Of a DNA stretch of 64,000 bases, positions 25,948-34,711 are shown piece by piece; position 1 is the stretch's first letter, and every line of letters begins with the position of its first letter. Both the position numbers and the translations under genes were made by a program. Source of the DNA: Streptomyces phaeofaciens (lineage in GTDB: Bacteria > Actinomycetota > Actinomycetes > Streptomycetales > Streptomycetaceae); contig NZ_BMSA01000018.1 in NCBI RefSeq assembly GCF_014648915.1, positions 161,766 to 225,765 of the forward strand, given 5' to 3'. The notes under the pieces were generated by a model, which worked only from the letters and a program-made list of their open reading frames with translations, did not search any database and was not told the origin of the DNA.

Positions 25948-26589
25948 CTAGTCCTGTCGTGATCCAGTCGAGTCACCCGTGTCCTGTGACAGCGAAGTTG
26001 AGCGCCGCAAGGCGCCGGCCGTGACGGTGGCCACCATCTTGCGGATTGCGGCGGTCTGCGGTGGGGCGCTTGCCCGGTCGGCGAACAGCAGGTGTCCGGC
26101 CCCGACGAGGGCGGGCGCGAGCGTGTCGATGTCCGCGTCACCGGCCAGGCGTCCCAACTCCCGCTCGGCGGTGAGGTATGCGGCGACCATGGCGGTGCCT
26201 TGCACGGCCAGGGGGATGCCGGTCAGACCGACCTCGCGCAGCCGGGCGCGGAGGCCGTCGCGGAAGGTGATGAGCGCGACGATTGCCACCGTGACCGTTC
26301 CGAACAGGTCCTGTAGTGCGTCGGCGAGGTTGTCCACCACGGTTCCTGTGCCGGCTGCCGCGCGCAGCGTCGTGGTTCGGTCCTCGATGCCGCGGACGCG
26401 GTCGAGGACCAGCTCCGCCAGGAAGGCGTCGAAGTCGGTGAAGTGCCGGTGCAGCACACCTTTGGCACAGTTCGCCTCCTCCGTGACCGCCCGGCTGGTC
26501 AACGCGTCGGGCCCGTCCCGAAGCAGGACGCGCTCGGCGGCTTCGAACAACTGGCCGCGCACGTTGTGGATGTGCACCCCTGACGGCAT
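25948..26589 (-). CDS. TetR family transcriptional repressor
   Basis: A 213-aa regulator. The N-terminal helix-turn-helix is RGQLFEAAERVLLRDGPDAL then TSRAVTEEANCAKGVLHRHF (about 11-50), with the usual K/R-G-x-L-x-x-H/Y-F end. The C-terminal helical domain (TVVDNLADALQDLFGTVTVA onwards) is a ligand-binding and dimer region. The ATG at 26589 has AAAGGAAG 4-11 nt upstream, better than the upstream ATG at 26637. Two palindromic half-site pairs lie in the divergent promoter (26623-26656), so it probably represses itself and the methyltransferase at 26650. The inducer is unknown. Confidence 0.88.
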   Translation of the reverse strand: MPSGVHIHNVRGQLFEAAERVLLRDGPDALTSRAVTEEANCAKGVLHRHFTDFDAFLAELVLDRVRGIEDRTTTLRAAAGTGTVVDNLADALQDLFGTVTVAIVALITFRDGLRARLREVGLTGIPLAVQGTAMVAAYLTAERELGRLAGDADIDTLAPALVGAGHLLFADRASAPPQTAAIRKMVATVTAGALRRSTSLSQDTGDSTGSRQD

Positions 26590-26622
26590 TGTCTTCCTTT
26601 CCGTGCCGCCCGCCTTAACAAG

Positions 26623-26656
26623 TGGGCGTCCGCCCATTAGCGTGGGCGCATGCCCA
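26623..26656. promoter_or_regulatory. Double palindromic operator between TetR and methyltransferase genes
   Basis: TGGGCGTCCGCCCA (26623-26636) and TGGGCGCATGCCCA (26643-26656) are two palindromes whose centres are 20 bp apart, two helical turns. The second contains the ATG of the methyltransferase at 26650. The spacing suits two TetR dimers on one face of DNA. Confidence 0.75.
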
Positions 26657-27480
26657 TTTTATCGCAGGGACAGCCTGACACGCCCGGCCCTGAGCCCCAC
26701 CGCCACCGGCGGACGGCCGAGTCGTTCGGCGTGGATCCCGCACGCTATGACCGCGCCCGACCGCCGTATCCCAAGGCCCTGGTGGACAGGATCGTCGCGG
26801 CAAGCCCCGGTCGGCACGTCCTCGACGTGGGAGCCGGGACCGGCATCGAGGCCCGGCAGTTCCAGGCGGCCGGATGCACGGTGCTCGGTGTCGAGCCCGA
26901 CGAGAGGATGGCCGCCTTCGCGCGGCGCAGCCGTGTCGAGGTCGAGGTCGCCAGGTTCGAGGACTGGCAGCAGGCCGGGCGGCAGTTCGATGCGGTCATC
27001 GCCGGCACCGCCTGGCACTGGGTGGACCCCGTGGCCGGCGCGGCCAAGGCGGCCCAGGCGCTCCGGCCCGGCGGCCGACTCGCTCCCTTCCACCACGTGC
27101 CCCAGCTCCCGGCCGAGGTGATCGACGCCCTCGCCGAAGCTCTCCAACGGGTCGCCCCCGATTCCCCGTTCAACCCCGGCCTGCTGAAGGGATCGGCCGT
27201 GGACGCATACCAGCCCCTGTTCGCGAGAATCGCCGACGGGATCCGGCAGACCGGCAGCTTCAGCGAGCCTGAACAGTGGCGCTTCGCCTGGGAGCGCACC
27301 TACTCCCGAGAGGAGTGGCTGGACCAACTTCCCACCTTCGGCGGCCTCACCCAGCTCCCCGCAGACAAAATGGCGGAGGTCCTGGACAGCGCTGGTACGG
27401 CGATCGACGAGCTCGGCGGCCACGCCGTCATGCCCTACACATCCGTCGTGATCACCTCGACCCGCTCCCGTACAGCCTGA
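26650..27480 (+). CDS. SAM-dependent methyltransferase, 276 aa
   Basis: A class I methyltransferase: FGVDPARYDRARPPYPKALV is the conserved lead-in, HVLDVGAGTGIEARQFQAAG is SAM motif I (about 58-77), VLGVEPDERM gives the acidic residue of motif II, and FDAVIAGTAWHWVDPVAGAA plus ALRPGGRLAPFHHV are later motifs. This is the type of methyltransferase often controlled by a divergent TetR repressor in Streptomyces. The ATG at 26650 lies inside the second operator palindrome and no ribosome binding site precedes it, so the mRNA may be leaderless. Substrate unknown; detoxification of a small molecule is possible. Confidence 0.85.
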   Translation: MPILSQGQPDTPGPEPHRHRRTAESFGVDPARYDRARPPYPKALVDRIVAASPGRHVLDVGAGTGIEARQFQAAGCTVLGVEPDERMAAFARRSRVEVEVARFEDWQQAGRQFDAVIAGTAWHWVDPVAGAAKAAQALRPGGRLAPFHHVPQLPAEVIDALAEALQRVAPDSPFNPGLLKGSAVDAYQPLFARIADGIRQTGSFSEPEQWRFAWERTYSREEWLDQLPTFGGLTQLPADKMAEVLDSAGTAIDELGGHAVMPYTSVVITSTRSRTA

Positions 27481-27797
27481 CCGCCGCACGCATGGGGTGT
27501 CGCCGGGCGCGAGCACGATGGCCGGCACGGCAACGTCCCCGGCAAGGCAGGGAAGAGGTTGCGGGCAGGGAGGGTTTCCGGCTCCTTACCCTGGGCCGGT
27601 GCCATCAGCAGCAACGGCGCCGACCGCGGTCGCCGCGACGCGCATCTCGGCCGGCTCCGCATCCGGCATGGCCAGAAGCAGCCGCTGCGCGTTCGTCGGA
27701 GCCCGCTGCGCCACGCCTCCCGCCTGGCGCACGATGGCGCCCGGTTGCCTTCCGAGCCGACGGCGAAGTCCCCACTCCAAGGGGTTCCATCGGACGG
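27481..27797. other. Intergenic region between convergent genes
   Basis: GC-rich; long open frames on both strands are shadows with arginine/proline-rich products. No convincing terminator or gene. Confidence 0.3.
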
Positions 27798-28250
27798 TCA
27801 GTAGCTCCAGCTGTAGAGGCCGCCACCGGTGCTCACCGCCGACGCCGCGAGACGGGCAACTCCCTGCAGGACGGCCAGGAGATCGTCGTCGGTCATGTCG
27901 TCCCCGTCAGCGGCTCTGAGCCTCGTGGTCCAGCGATGTGCAAGCTCCTTCAGCTCGGTGGAGCCGGCGTTGGCCAACGCGAGGGTCAACCGCTGCGGTA
28001 GTGCGAACACCTCAACGCCATCGTTCAACGGGGCGGTGACCCACTCCGGCCACGACCACCCAAGGAGCTGCTCAACCGGCGGGACCTCGGCCGAGGGCCT
28101 CTCGAAGTACATGTCCCACTCGGCGATTGCACTGTCGGGCTCGATGAAACGGCAGGTCACAGACTCAAAGGCCCGACCTGGTCCGCGCAGGCGCGTCGCA
28201 GCGGCAGTCTCGTCGTCGGGAGCAAGGAAGAAGATGATGTCGTAGGCCAC
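27798..28250 (-). CDS. Hypothetical protein, 150 aa
   Basis: Reads VAYDIIFFLAPDDETAAATR, then GPGRAFESVTCRFIEPDSAI and AEWDMYFERP, then a helical part ending ASAVSTGGGLYSWSY. The opening is characteristic of a small group of Streptomyces proteins of unknown function in which a strand and an acidic loop precede a variable helical domain. The GTG at 28250 precedes the conserved start; an ATG at 28310 would add 20 residues with no coding character. No signal peptide. Function unknown. Confidence 0.55.
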   Translation of the reverse strand: MAYDIIFFLAPDDETAAATRLRGPGRAFESVTCRFIEPDSAIAEWDMYFERPSAEVPPVEQLLGWSWPEWVTAPLNDGVEVFALPQRLTLALANAGSTELKELAHRWTTRLRAADGDDMTDDDLLAVLQGVARLAASAVSTGGGLYSWSY

Positions 28251-28492
28251 TTCGGCATGATGGCAGCCCGCCGCACAAGTGCCGGTGACAGCGTTGCGAC
28301 CAGATGACATCCATCCCGACCGGTTACACCTCGCCGGTCAGTCCTTCGCCGGACCACCCGAGATCGAACAAGCCGCGCACCCGGCAACAGCCCAGCCCGA
28401 CACCCGCGCCCGACCCTGGACATGGGGCAGACCGTCACCACCGGCCCGACGATCGCGACGCCGCTGTGCCTACGTTCTGAAAGAGTCCAGCA

Positions 28493-29779
28493 CTAAACGG
28501 CACCCTCCTGAACAGGATCCCGCGATTCCGGGTGATCTTGATCATCGGCCGGGGTGGTGGCACGTAGAGCCGCGTCGACCCGGCGGTTGCTGGTCATGGT
28601 CGCCGTGACGGCGGTCATGGTGAGGAGGAGGCCGGCGGCGGTGTAGAGCGGCGTGCGTACGTCGTAGGTGGTGGCCAGCCAGCCGCCGAGGAAGGCGCCG
28701 AACGGGGCGGCGCACATGGCGAGCATGCGGGAGGTGGAGGCGACCCGGCCCATCAGGTGGGCCGGGACGATCGCCTGCCGGAGGGAGGGGCCGAGCACCA
28801 TCGTGGCGCCCATGCCCGCTCCGCAGACGGCGAGGGCGAGGCCGGCGGCGTACGGGTTCGGTGCGGCGGCAAGGCCCAGAATGGCGAGTCCCTCGACTGC
28901 GGCCGTGCAGGTCAGCGCGGTGCCGGTGCCGAGGCGTCGGCCGAGGAGGGAGGCGATGCCCGCGCCGAGCAGACCTCCGGTGGCCTCCGCCGTCAGGAGC
29001 AGGCCGAAGCCGTAGGTGTCGATGCCGAGACGCTCGTGCGCGAAGAGGGCGAGTACGGTCTCCACGGCGAGGAAGGCGATGTTTCCGACCGCCGGCCGCA
29101 GTGCGAGCCCGAGCAGCAGTCGGTCCCGGAAGACGTAGGCGGCGCCGGCCCGCGCCTGTCGCAGCAGCGACTCACGGGCCTCGGTCGCGGGTTGGGGCAC
29201 GGCGGGCAGCGACCGTACGAGCAGCGCGGAGAGTGCGAACGACACCGCGTCGGCGAGCAGCGGAACCGCCCGCCCGAGCGTGAGCAGGGCACTGCCGGCG
29301 GGCGGTCCCGCGAAGCCGGACGCGGCGGTCTGGGCGCCGCGCAGGCGGGAGTTGGCGCGCTCCAGGAGTGCCGGCTCGCGGCCGAGCAGATCCGGCAGAT
29401 AGGCCGTGGCGGCCGTGTCGAAGAAGAGCCCGCCGAGGCCGAGCAGGAAGGCGACGGCCGCGAGCAGGGCAATGCTCAGCACGTCGAGCGCGGCCGCTGC
29501 CGCCGGTATCGCGAGCAGCACCGCACGCGCCGCGTCCGCGACCCACATCGTGCGCCGGCGGTCCCAGCGGTCCACCAGCGCACCGCCGAGCACCCCGAAG
29601 AGCAGCCATGGCAGCGTTCCGGCCGCAGTGACGACAGCGAGCGCCATCGGATCCCGCGTCAACGTCAACGCGAGCAGCGGCAGCGCGGCATGCGTCACCC
29701 CGTCGCCGAGCGAGGACACCGTCTGCGCTGTCCACAACCGTCCGAACCCGGCCGGCAACTTCCTGGCTTCCGAGGTCAC
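28493..29779 (-). CDS. MFS transporter, 12-span efflux type
   Basis: A 428-aa integral membrane protein. The first loop GALVDRWDRRRTMWVADAAR is motif A of major facilitator exporters, between spans 2 and 3. Twelve hydrophobic spans are readable, with a central hydrophilic loop around 195-225 (ATEARESLLRQARAGA). This subtype (similar to enterobactin-exporter-like MFS) exports drugs or metabolites by proton antiport. It overlaps the ArsR-type repressor gene by 4 nt (ATGA), so the two are a repressor-pump operon. Confidence 0.88.
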   Translation of the reverse strand: MTSEARKLPAGFGRLWTAQTVSSLGDGVTHAALPLLALTLTRDPMALAVVTAAGTLPWLLFGVLGGALVDRWDRRRTMWVADAARAVLLAIPAAAAALDVLSIALLAAVAFLLGLGGLFFDTAATAYLPDLLGREPALLERANSRLRGAQTAASGFAGPPAGSALLTLGRAVPLLADAVSFALSALLVRSLPAVPQPATEARESLLRQARAGAAYVFRDRLLLGLALRPAVGNIAFLAVETVLALFAHERLGIDTYGFGLLLTAEATGGLLGAGIASLLGRRLGTGTALTCTAAVEGLAILGLAAAPNPYAAGLALAVCGAGMGATMVLGPSLRQAIVPAHLMGRVASTSRMLAMCAAPFGAFLGGWLATTYDVRTPLYTAAGLLLTMTAVTATMTSNRRVDAALRATTPADDQDHPESRDPVQEGAV

Positions 29780-30315
29780 TTGGCGTCCCCCTCGGCCTGC
29801 TCGCGCGGTGCCGGGTGGAACAGCGCGAACACGAGTGACGCGTCCGGCAGCGACGGATCGGACAGCTCGCGGTACTCGTCCGCCAGTGCCTGCAGCCGTG
29901 CCCCCAGCTGCGCGAACTGCTCCTCGGTGAGCCGCAGATGCGCCATCCGTACATGCCGCTCGCCCCCCACCGGCGACGCCTCCAGATCCGCCACCGCGTG
30001 CCGCATCAGCACATCCGGCCCTCCCTCACCCGGATCCGGCAGCACGATCGCCCGCGCGGCCATCGCGTAGTACCGCTCGGTGACCCCCCGGACCTTCCGC
30101 GTCCGTACCACCTTCACCAGACCGGCCCGCTCCAACAGCCGTACGTGGTAGCTGGAACTCCCCTTCGCCAGGCCCACCCGCTCGGCGATCTGCGTGATCG
30201 TCGCGGGCTCGAAGCGGAGCACGGCCATGATCCGGTGACGCGTGAGGCTGGAGACGGCGCGTAGCTGCTCGTCAGTGGTGACGTGGAACGTCTCAGGCAG
30301 ATCATCGGTAGGCAT
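29776..30315 (-). CDS. ArsR-type winged-helix repressor
   Basis: A 179-aa regulator. The winged helix-turn-helix is SLTRHRIMAVLRFEPATITQ then IAERVGLAKGSSSYHVRLLE and AGLVKVVRTRKVRGVTERYY. The second half is helical (LRLTEEQFAQLGARLQALAD). ATG at 30315 has no ribosome binding site, while an 11-bp inverted repeat overlaps the promoter just upstream, so the message may be leaderless and autorepressed. It is co-transcribed with the MFS pump. Effector unknown; no obvious metal-binding cysteines are present, so a metal sensor is unlikely. Confidence 0.85.
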   Translation of the reverse strand: MPTDDLPETFHVTTDEQLRAVSSLTRHRIMAVLRFEPATITQIAERVGLAKGSSSYHVRLLERAGLVKVVRTRKVRGVTERYYAMAARAIVLPDPGEGGPDVLMRHAVADLEASPVGGERHVRMAHLRLTEEQFAQLGARLQALADEYRELSDPSLPDASLVFALFHPAPREQAEGDAK

Positions 30316-30319
30316 AGGA

Positions 30320-30347
30320 CTAATGGTCAACACTTCTTGACCATTAG
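30320..30347. promoter_or_regulatory. Perfect inverted-repeat operator of the ArsR/MFS operon
   Basis: CTAATGGTCAA (30320-30330), 6-nt spacer CACTTC, TTGACCATTAG (30337-30347): 11-bp perfect arms four bases upstream of the ArsR start. It also supplies TTGACC, a -35-like hexamer. Confidence 0.8.
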
Positions 30348-30826
30348 GCAAGGGGATTTTGCTCAGGCTTCCGAAATCGGCTGATGGATGGCCACCCGCG
30401 CCTCCGAACCCGCGCGCCTCGACCTGCACCACGCCAAGATCGACAACTCCTGGCCCGAAGCGTGTTGTGCAAGGCCGTGATCTGAGCATTCCCTTGTATG
30501 CGTGGGGTGTTGAGGGCTGATCCGTTGTGGGTGGAGACGTCCACCGGGCTGCGGATGAAACAGTTGCCCGGTGTCACGAAAACGAGAGGGCGAGGCCTCT
30601 CCGTTGTTGCCGAGTGAGCGACATCCGGTTCACGTGCGGACATGAAGGCGAGAGAGCGCATCCTGCCGAGGCGCCGGTCGACGGTGACCTGCTGGTGGCG
30701 CCTGCTGGAATCCGCGTGCGCCGGGTACGGCAGGCAGAGCCGCGGGTGTCAGGAACTGGCCTGTGACCGAGTGCTCGAGGCGGCCCCGCTGAGCGTCGTC
30801 GTTGCCCGCCCGGTGGTGTCCGGCTC
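30348..30826. other. Intergenic region with no recognised gene
   Basis: A 479-base gap. Short plus-strand peptides (for example LDLHHAKIDNSWPEA near 30423) look protein-like but too short to name. The region may contain decayed sequence. No repeat or RNA gene is seen. Confidence 0.3.
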
Positions 30827-31678
30827 TCACCCGTGTGCCGACAGGGCGTCACGCAGAGCAACAGGGGAGTGGCCGGTCAACTGGGCGTAGTCGTCGCGGA
30901 CTCGATCCCAGCGTTGCTCGCGCACCGAGGCGAACATGGACGAAAAGGCGTAGAGCCACCAGGGATCCAGGCCGCTCGCCGCCGTCTCGGCACAGTAGAC
31001 GGCATCTGGGATGTCCACGTAGGCGACAGGCGTTCCCCACGCCTCCGTGGTGATCGACGCGATGCCCGCCAGGTCCACCGACTCGGGTCCCGTGATGTCA
31101 TGGTGACGGCCCGTCGGCTCACCCACCGCGAGTGCGGCGAGTGAACGGGCCACGTCGTCGCGCGCCACCAGGGAGATCCGGCCATCCGCTGCCGGGAGCC
31201 TCAGCAGCCCGGTCGTGCGCGCTTCGATGAGCCAGGCTTGGAAGAACTCGACGTACAGCGAAGCCCTGGCGAACGAGCACGGGACGCCGGACGACAGAAG
31301 CAGATCCTCGGTGAGCCGGTTGACCACGGCATAGCAGAACGGGGACGCCACGTCGGCGTCGACGCTGCTCAGCGCCGCGACATGGCCGACGCCCTCAGCT
31401 GTCGCGGCGGCGACAACGTTGCGATGGTGCAGCAGGACCTGTGCATCGGGCCCGTCACTGGAGACGAGGACCAGAGTATCCACGCCCTTCAGCGCCGCAC
31501 GCAGAGCGGGCGGATCGGCGTAGTTGGCCACGGCGACCTCCACCTGCGGCGGAAACGCCTCGGCAGGCAGCTTTCTCCTGGTCATCGCTACGACGTCCAC
31601 GTCGGCCCGGTCCCCGAGCAACTGCACCACCCGCCCGCCCAGGCTGCCCGCCGCCCCCGTCACCGCGATGCGCATCAT
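30827..31678 (-). CDS. NmrA-like NAD(P)-binding protein
   Basis: A 283-aa atypical short-chain dehydrogenase. The N-terminus is MMRIAVTGAAGSLGGRVVQL, the GxxGxxG dinucleotide site. It is followed by a variable strand set (LVLVSSDGPDAQVLLHHRNV, HVAALSSVDAD) and a C-terminal segment with DVARSLAALA and HHDITGPESVDLAGIASIT. The classical YxxxK catalytic pair is replaced by FCYAVVNRLTEDLL, so it may be an NADPH sensor or epimerase-like enzyme and not a true dehydrogenase. Start: two adjacent ATGs (31678, 31675) follow a GGGGGC; an ATG at 31687 is the alternative. Upstream of the gene lies GTCGTACGACCGTACG, a palindromic region that may be an operator. Confidence 0.8.
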   Translation of the reverse strand: MMRIAVTGAAGSLGGRVVQLLGDRADVDVVAMTRRKLPAEAFPPQVEVAVANYADPPALRAALKGVDTLVLVSSDGPDAQVLLHHRNVVAAATAEGVGHVAALSSVDADVASPFCYAVVNRLTEDLLLSSGVPCSFARASLYVEFFQAWLIEARTTGLLRLPAADGRISLVARDDVARSLAALAVGEPTGRHHDITGPESVDLAGIASITTEAWGTPVAYVDIPDAVYCAETAASGLDPWWLYAFSSMFASVREQRWDRVRDDYAQLTGHSPVALRDALSAHG

Positions 31679-32170
31679 TGCCCCCATCGCCTTGTCACCA
31701 GTCGTACGACCGTACGCAGTCAAGCGCGGCAGCGGCTCAGAACGAACGAGACGGAACAGCAGATGGCCGAGGTTGACTGAGACACACGTTACAGGGCTGG
31801 GATGGACCGAGACCGGCCCAGCTTCAGCGAGACCGTCAGTCGCACGAGGAGTACGCCGACGGCGCGAGCGCTCGAGAGACGCGAAGCGGCATGATCGGCG
31901 GGTCTCGCTGGTCACTCGGCTCCGGCCGCGGCCAGGTGGCGGCGCAGTACGGCCTCGATCTCCGTGGCGTTGCCTGTCGCCGGGAGGGGCCAGGTCGCTT
32001 CGTCGCCGTTCTCCATGACGTAGCTGCTCAGGGCACATACCGCGCGGAACCGGTGACGCCGTTCATGGCCGTCATCGACTCCCAGGAGGCCGTGTTGTCG
32101 ACACGGCGGCAGGCGCGTGTGCGCCAGTCTGACGTCACTCGTGCGTGGTGTCACGTGGCCCGTATGACGT
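31679..32170. other. Intergenic region with a possible minus-strand relic
   Basis: About 490 bases. On the minus strand, 31912-32037 reads SSYVMENGDEATWPLPATGN then ATEIEAVLRRHLAAAGAE before a stop, protein-like but without a start codon, so probably the 3' end of a lost gene. The rest shows nothing. Confidence 0.3.
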
Positions 32171-33763
32171 TCACATGCGCTGGGCGCGGTGGAGAAGGGT
32201 GTGGAGGCCGTGGGCGCGCAGGGCGGCCCGGGCAGCGTTCGCACCCGGCGCGCCATGGACGCCGCCCCCGGGGTGGGCGGCGGCGGAGGCCAGGTAGAGC
32301 CTTTTGACGGGGGTCTCCGGCCGGCCGGTGCCCGGGGTGGGGCGGAAGATCGCCTGTTGATGCAGGGCGGTGGTGCCGTTGTTGATGGCGCCGTTGTGGA
32401 GGTTCTCGTCCATGGCCTGGAGGGACGGGGGAGCCAGGATGCGGCGGGCTGCGATCAGTGTGCGGAAACCGGGTGCGAAGCGTTCCACCTGCGCTTCCAG
32501 GCGCGCGGCCATGGCCTCCTGCTCCCGGGAGTCCCAGCGGCCGGTGATGTGGTCGGGTCCCCCGGCGTCGTCGGTGATGCGTTGCGGGAGGTGTGTGTAG
32601 GCCCATGCGGACTCCGTGCCTGCGGGCGAGCGGCTGGGGTCCGCCGTGGTCATCTGGCCGAAGAGGCAGAAGGGTTCGTCGGGAACACGGCCAGTGGCGA
32701 TCTGAGCGGTGAACCGTGTCAGGCCGTCGACGCCGTCGGCCAGATGGACCGTGCCTGCCCCGACCGCTCCTTGTGCGGTCCACGGGACCGGGCCCCTCAG
32801 CGCCCAGTCGACCTTGAAGGTCGCGAAGTCCCACTGGAAGCGCTCCAGGTCCCGAACGAGACGGGAGGGCAGGTGTTCCTCGCCGACGAGGTCACGGTAG
32901 AGGGCCGGGGCTGAGGTGTCGGCCAGTACGGCGCGCTCGGCGTCGACTGGTTCCCCGCCGGTAGTCCTGACGCCGACTGCGACGCCGCCGCGCACGACGA
33001 CGGATGTGACACGTTCACCGCAGCGCAGGACGCCCCCGCGGTGGTGTAGGCGGTTCACGAGCGCTGCGGTGAGCGCGCCGGAGCCGCCGACGGGCACGGG
33101 GAACCCGTGGCTCTGGCCGAGCATCGACATCAGCCAGCCGAAACCGCCACTGCCCGCGGCCTCCGGAGCGAGGTCGGCGTGCAGGGCGTTGCCTGCAAGC
33201 AGAAGCCGGCCGCCCTCTCCGGCGAACTCTTCCTCACCCAGGCGCCGCACGGGCAGGGCCAGCTTCCGGGCGAGCCTGAGCCCGCCGGCAGCGCGGAGCT
33301 TGCGGGCCAGGCTGAGCCCGGCCCGCACTGGCGGGAAGGGGGTGAACAGGGCCCGCACCAGATCCGGCCCGATGCCGCTCCAGGTTTCGTACATACGGTG
33401 CCAGGCATCGGCGTCGGAGGCCGCGAATTCTGCCAGTCCCGCGGAGGTGTCCCGCACCCGGCGTTCGAGGACGGCGCACCGGCCGTCCAACAGGGGGTGG
33501 GCCAGTACCCGTGGGGCGTGGCTCCAGCGCAGGCCCTCCGAGGCGAGGTCGAGGCGGGCGAGGACGGGGGAGGCGGCCGCGAGGGGGTAGAAGGCGCTGA
33601 AAAGGTCAGAGATGTAGTCCGGGTGGACGCCGTGGTCGCTGCGCACGGCGCCTCCGGGCTCGTCCTGGGCTTCCAGTACTTCCACGCTCCATCCCGCGTC
33701 GACCAGCAGGTTCGCTGCGACGAGCCCGTTGGGGCCGGCTCCGATCACCACCGCGTCAGGCAT
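32171..33763 (-). CDS. FAD-dependent oxidoreductase (phytoene-desaturase-like)
   Basis: A 530-aa flavoenzyme. VVIGAGPNGLVAANLLVDAG is the FAD Rossmann motif, followed by VEVLEAQDEPGGAVRSD, the second contact. The C-terminal segment LYLASAAAHPGGGVHGAPGA is the FAD-closing motif found in carotenoid desaturases and isomerases. Members of this group in Streptomyces are usually annotated NAD(P)/FAD-dependent oxidoreductases of unknown substrate. Start at ATG 33763 directly before the fingerprint. It overlaps the SRPBCC gene by 8 nt, so the pair is one unit. A lipid or isoprenoid substrate is plausible but not proven. Confidence 0.85.
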   Translation of the reverse strand: MPDAVVIGAGPNGLVAANLLVDAGWSVEVLEAQDEPGGAVRSDHGVHPDYISDLFSAFYPLAAASPVLARLDLASEGLRWSHAPRVLAHPLLDGRCAVLERRVRDTSAGLAEFAASDADAWHRMYETWSGIGPDLVRALFTPFPPVRAGLSLARKLRAAGGLRLARKLALPVRRLGEEEFAGEGGRLLLAGNALHADLAPEAAGSGGFGWLMSMLGQSHGFPVPVGGSGALTAALVNRLHHRGGVLRCGERVTSVVVRGGVAVGVRTTGGEPVDAERAVLADTSAPALYRDLVGEEHLPSRLVRDLERFQWDFATFKVDWALRGPVPWTAQGAVGAGTVHLADGVDGLTRFTAQIATGRVPDEPFCLFGQMTTADPSRSPAGTESAWAYTHLPQRITDDAGGPDHITGRWDSREQEAMAARLEAQVERFAPGFRTLIAARRILAPPSLQAMDENLHNGAINNGTTALHQQAIFRPTPGTGRPETPVKRLYLASAAAHPGGGVHGAPGANAARAALRAHGLHTLLHRAQRM

Positions 33764-34220
33764 GGCTGGTCCCGGTGCGGTACGGCGCGGGGCTCTGCGC
33801 GACGACCCTGGCCAGGCGGGCCAGCATGCCCCGGTGCCTGAGCTGGAGCGCTGCCTCGCTGAAAGGGTTGTGCAGAGTTCCGCCAAGGCCGCGCAGGGGG
33901 TGCTCGTCGCAGACCACGAGCGTCTCCTCGCCCCACGGGCGCAGCTGGAGAAAGATCCTGGCGGTGCCGAGAGGGTTGAACGCGGCCTCCAACTCCAGCT
34001 CCCGGCCCACCTCCTGGTGGCGAACGGTCGTGGTCCCGTCGGCGGCCCAGGGGCCCAGCCGTACGGTGTACCGGATCTGTGATCCGACCTCGGGCCAGGT
34101 CCCGTCGAGGGGTTCGGACTGCGACGGCCCCACCACCCACTCGCCGTACCGCGTCGGATCCGCGAGTACGGCCCACACCGCGGACGGGGGGCGCCGGATC
34201 AGCTGATGACGGACGGCCAT
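33756..34220 (-). CDS. SRPBCC (START/Bet v 1-like) protein
   Basis: A 154-aa lipid/ligand-binding fold: VRHQLIRRPPSAVWAVLADP is the first strand and helix of the family, TRYGEWVVGPSQSEPLDGTW and QIRYTVRLGPWAADGTTTVR are the beta sheet, and LFNP-like FNPLGTARIFLQLRPWGEET plus a final long helix RGMLARLARVVAQ close the cavity. The ATG at 34220 has GGAGGAGG 8 nt upstream. It overlaps the FAD oxidoreductase gene, which suggests the protein presents a hydrophobic substrate to that enzyme. Confidence 0.82.
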   Translation of the reverse strand: MAVRHQLIRRPPSAVWAVLADPTRYGEWVVGPSQSEPLDGTWPEVGSQIRYTVRLGPWAADGTTTVRHQEVGRELELEAAFNPLGTARIFLQLRPWGEETLVVCDEHPLRGLGGTLHNPFSEAALQLRHRGMLARLARVVAQSPAPYRTGTSHA

Positions 34221-34711
34221 GAGGAGTCCTCCTCCGAGTCGGTCGGTGACTGAGGGCGCGGACGCACTGTGCGCCATCTCGCTCCCGGCCGCACCTCTCG
34301 AGCACCGGACCGGGCACACCGGCTGGGACGCCAGGGGCCCCGGTCGGTCCGCCGGCACCTCCACCACGGCGATCCGTACGCTGCTGCCGGTGCCCAGGCT
34401 TCCACTATCGCTCGTGCGGCGGACCGCCGCCCGGTGTCACCCGGCGCCGGACCGCGGCAGCCGCAGAACGGCCCGCTCGACGACGCCATGGGCGGCGGCT
34501 GACCGAAGGCGCCGTCGTCGCCGATCCTGCCGAGGAACCCGGCGTACGCCATCGGCCGAAGCCACATCGCCTGCGGCCGGGAGACGGCCGGGGAGCGGTG
34601 CCTAGTACCTTCTCCAAGAGGACCTGACCCCAAGGCCCCTTCGGCGGGCGGCCGCCGAAGCCCTCTTCACGCGGTTGTGCCGGGGCGGCCGGAGAGCCCC
34701 TCTCGAAGGGA
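34221..34711. other. Intergenic region, apart from a terminator hairpin
   Basis: About 490 bases between two minus-strand genes; contains the hairpin at 34639-34660 and, presumably, the promoter of the SRPBCC-oxidoreductase pair. Open frames are low complexity. Confidence 0.3.
34639..34660 (-). terminator. Hairpin downstream of the RidA gene
   Basis: CTTCGGCGG (34639-34647), loop GCGG, CCGCCGAAG (34652-34660): 9-bp perfect stem, 52 bases after the RidA stop. Confidence 0.6.

Noticed and set aside
30380..30480. Short protein-like peptide LDLHHAKIDNSWPEA
   Set aside because: Too short and without start or family match to support a gene.
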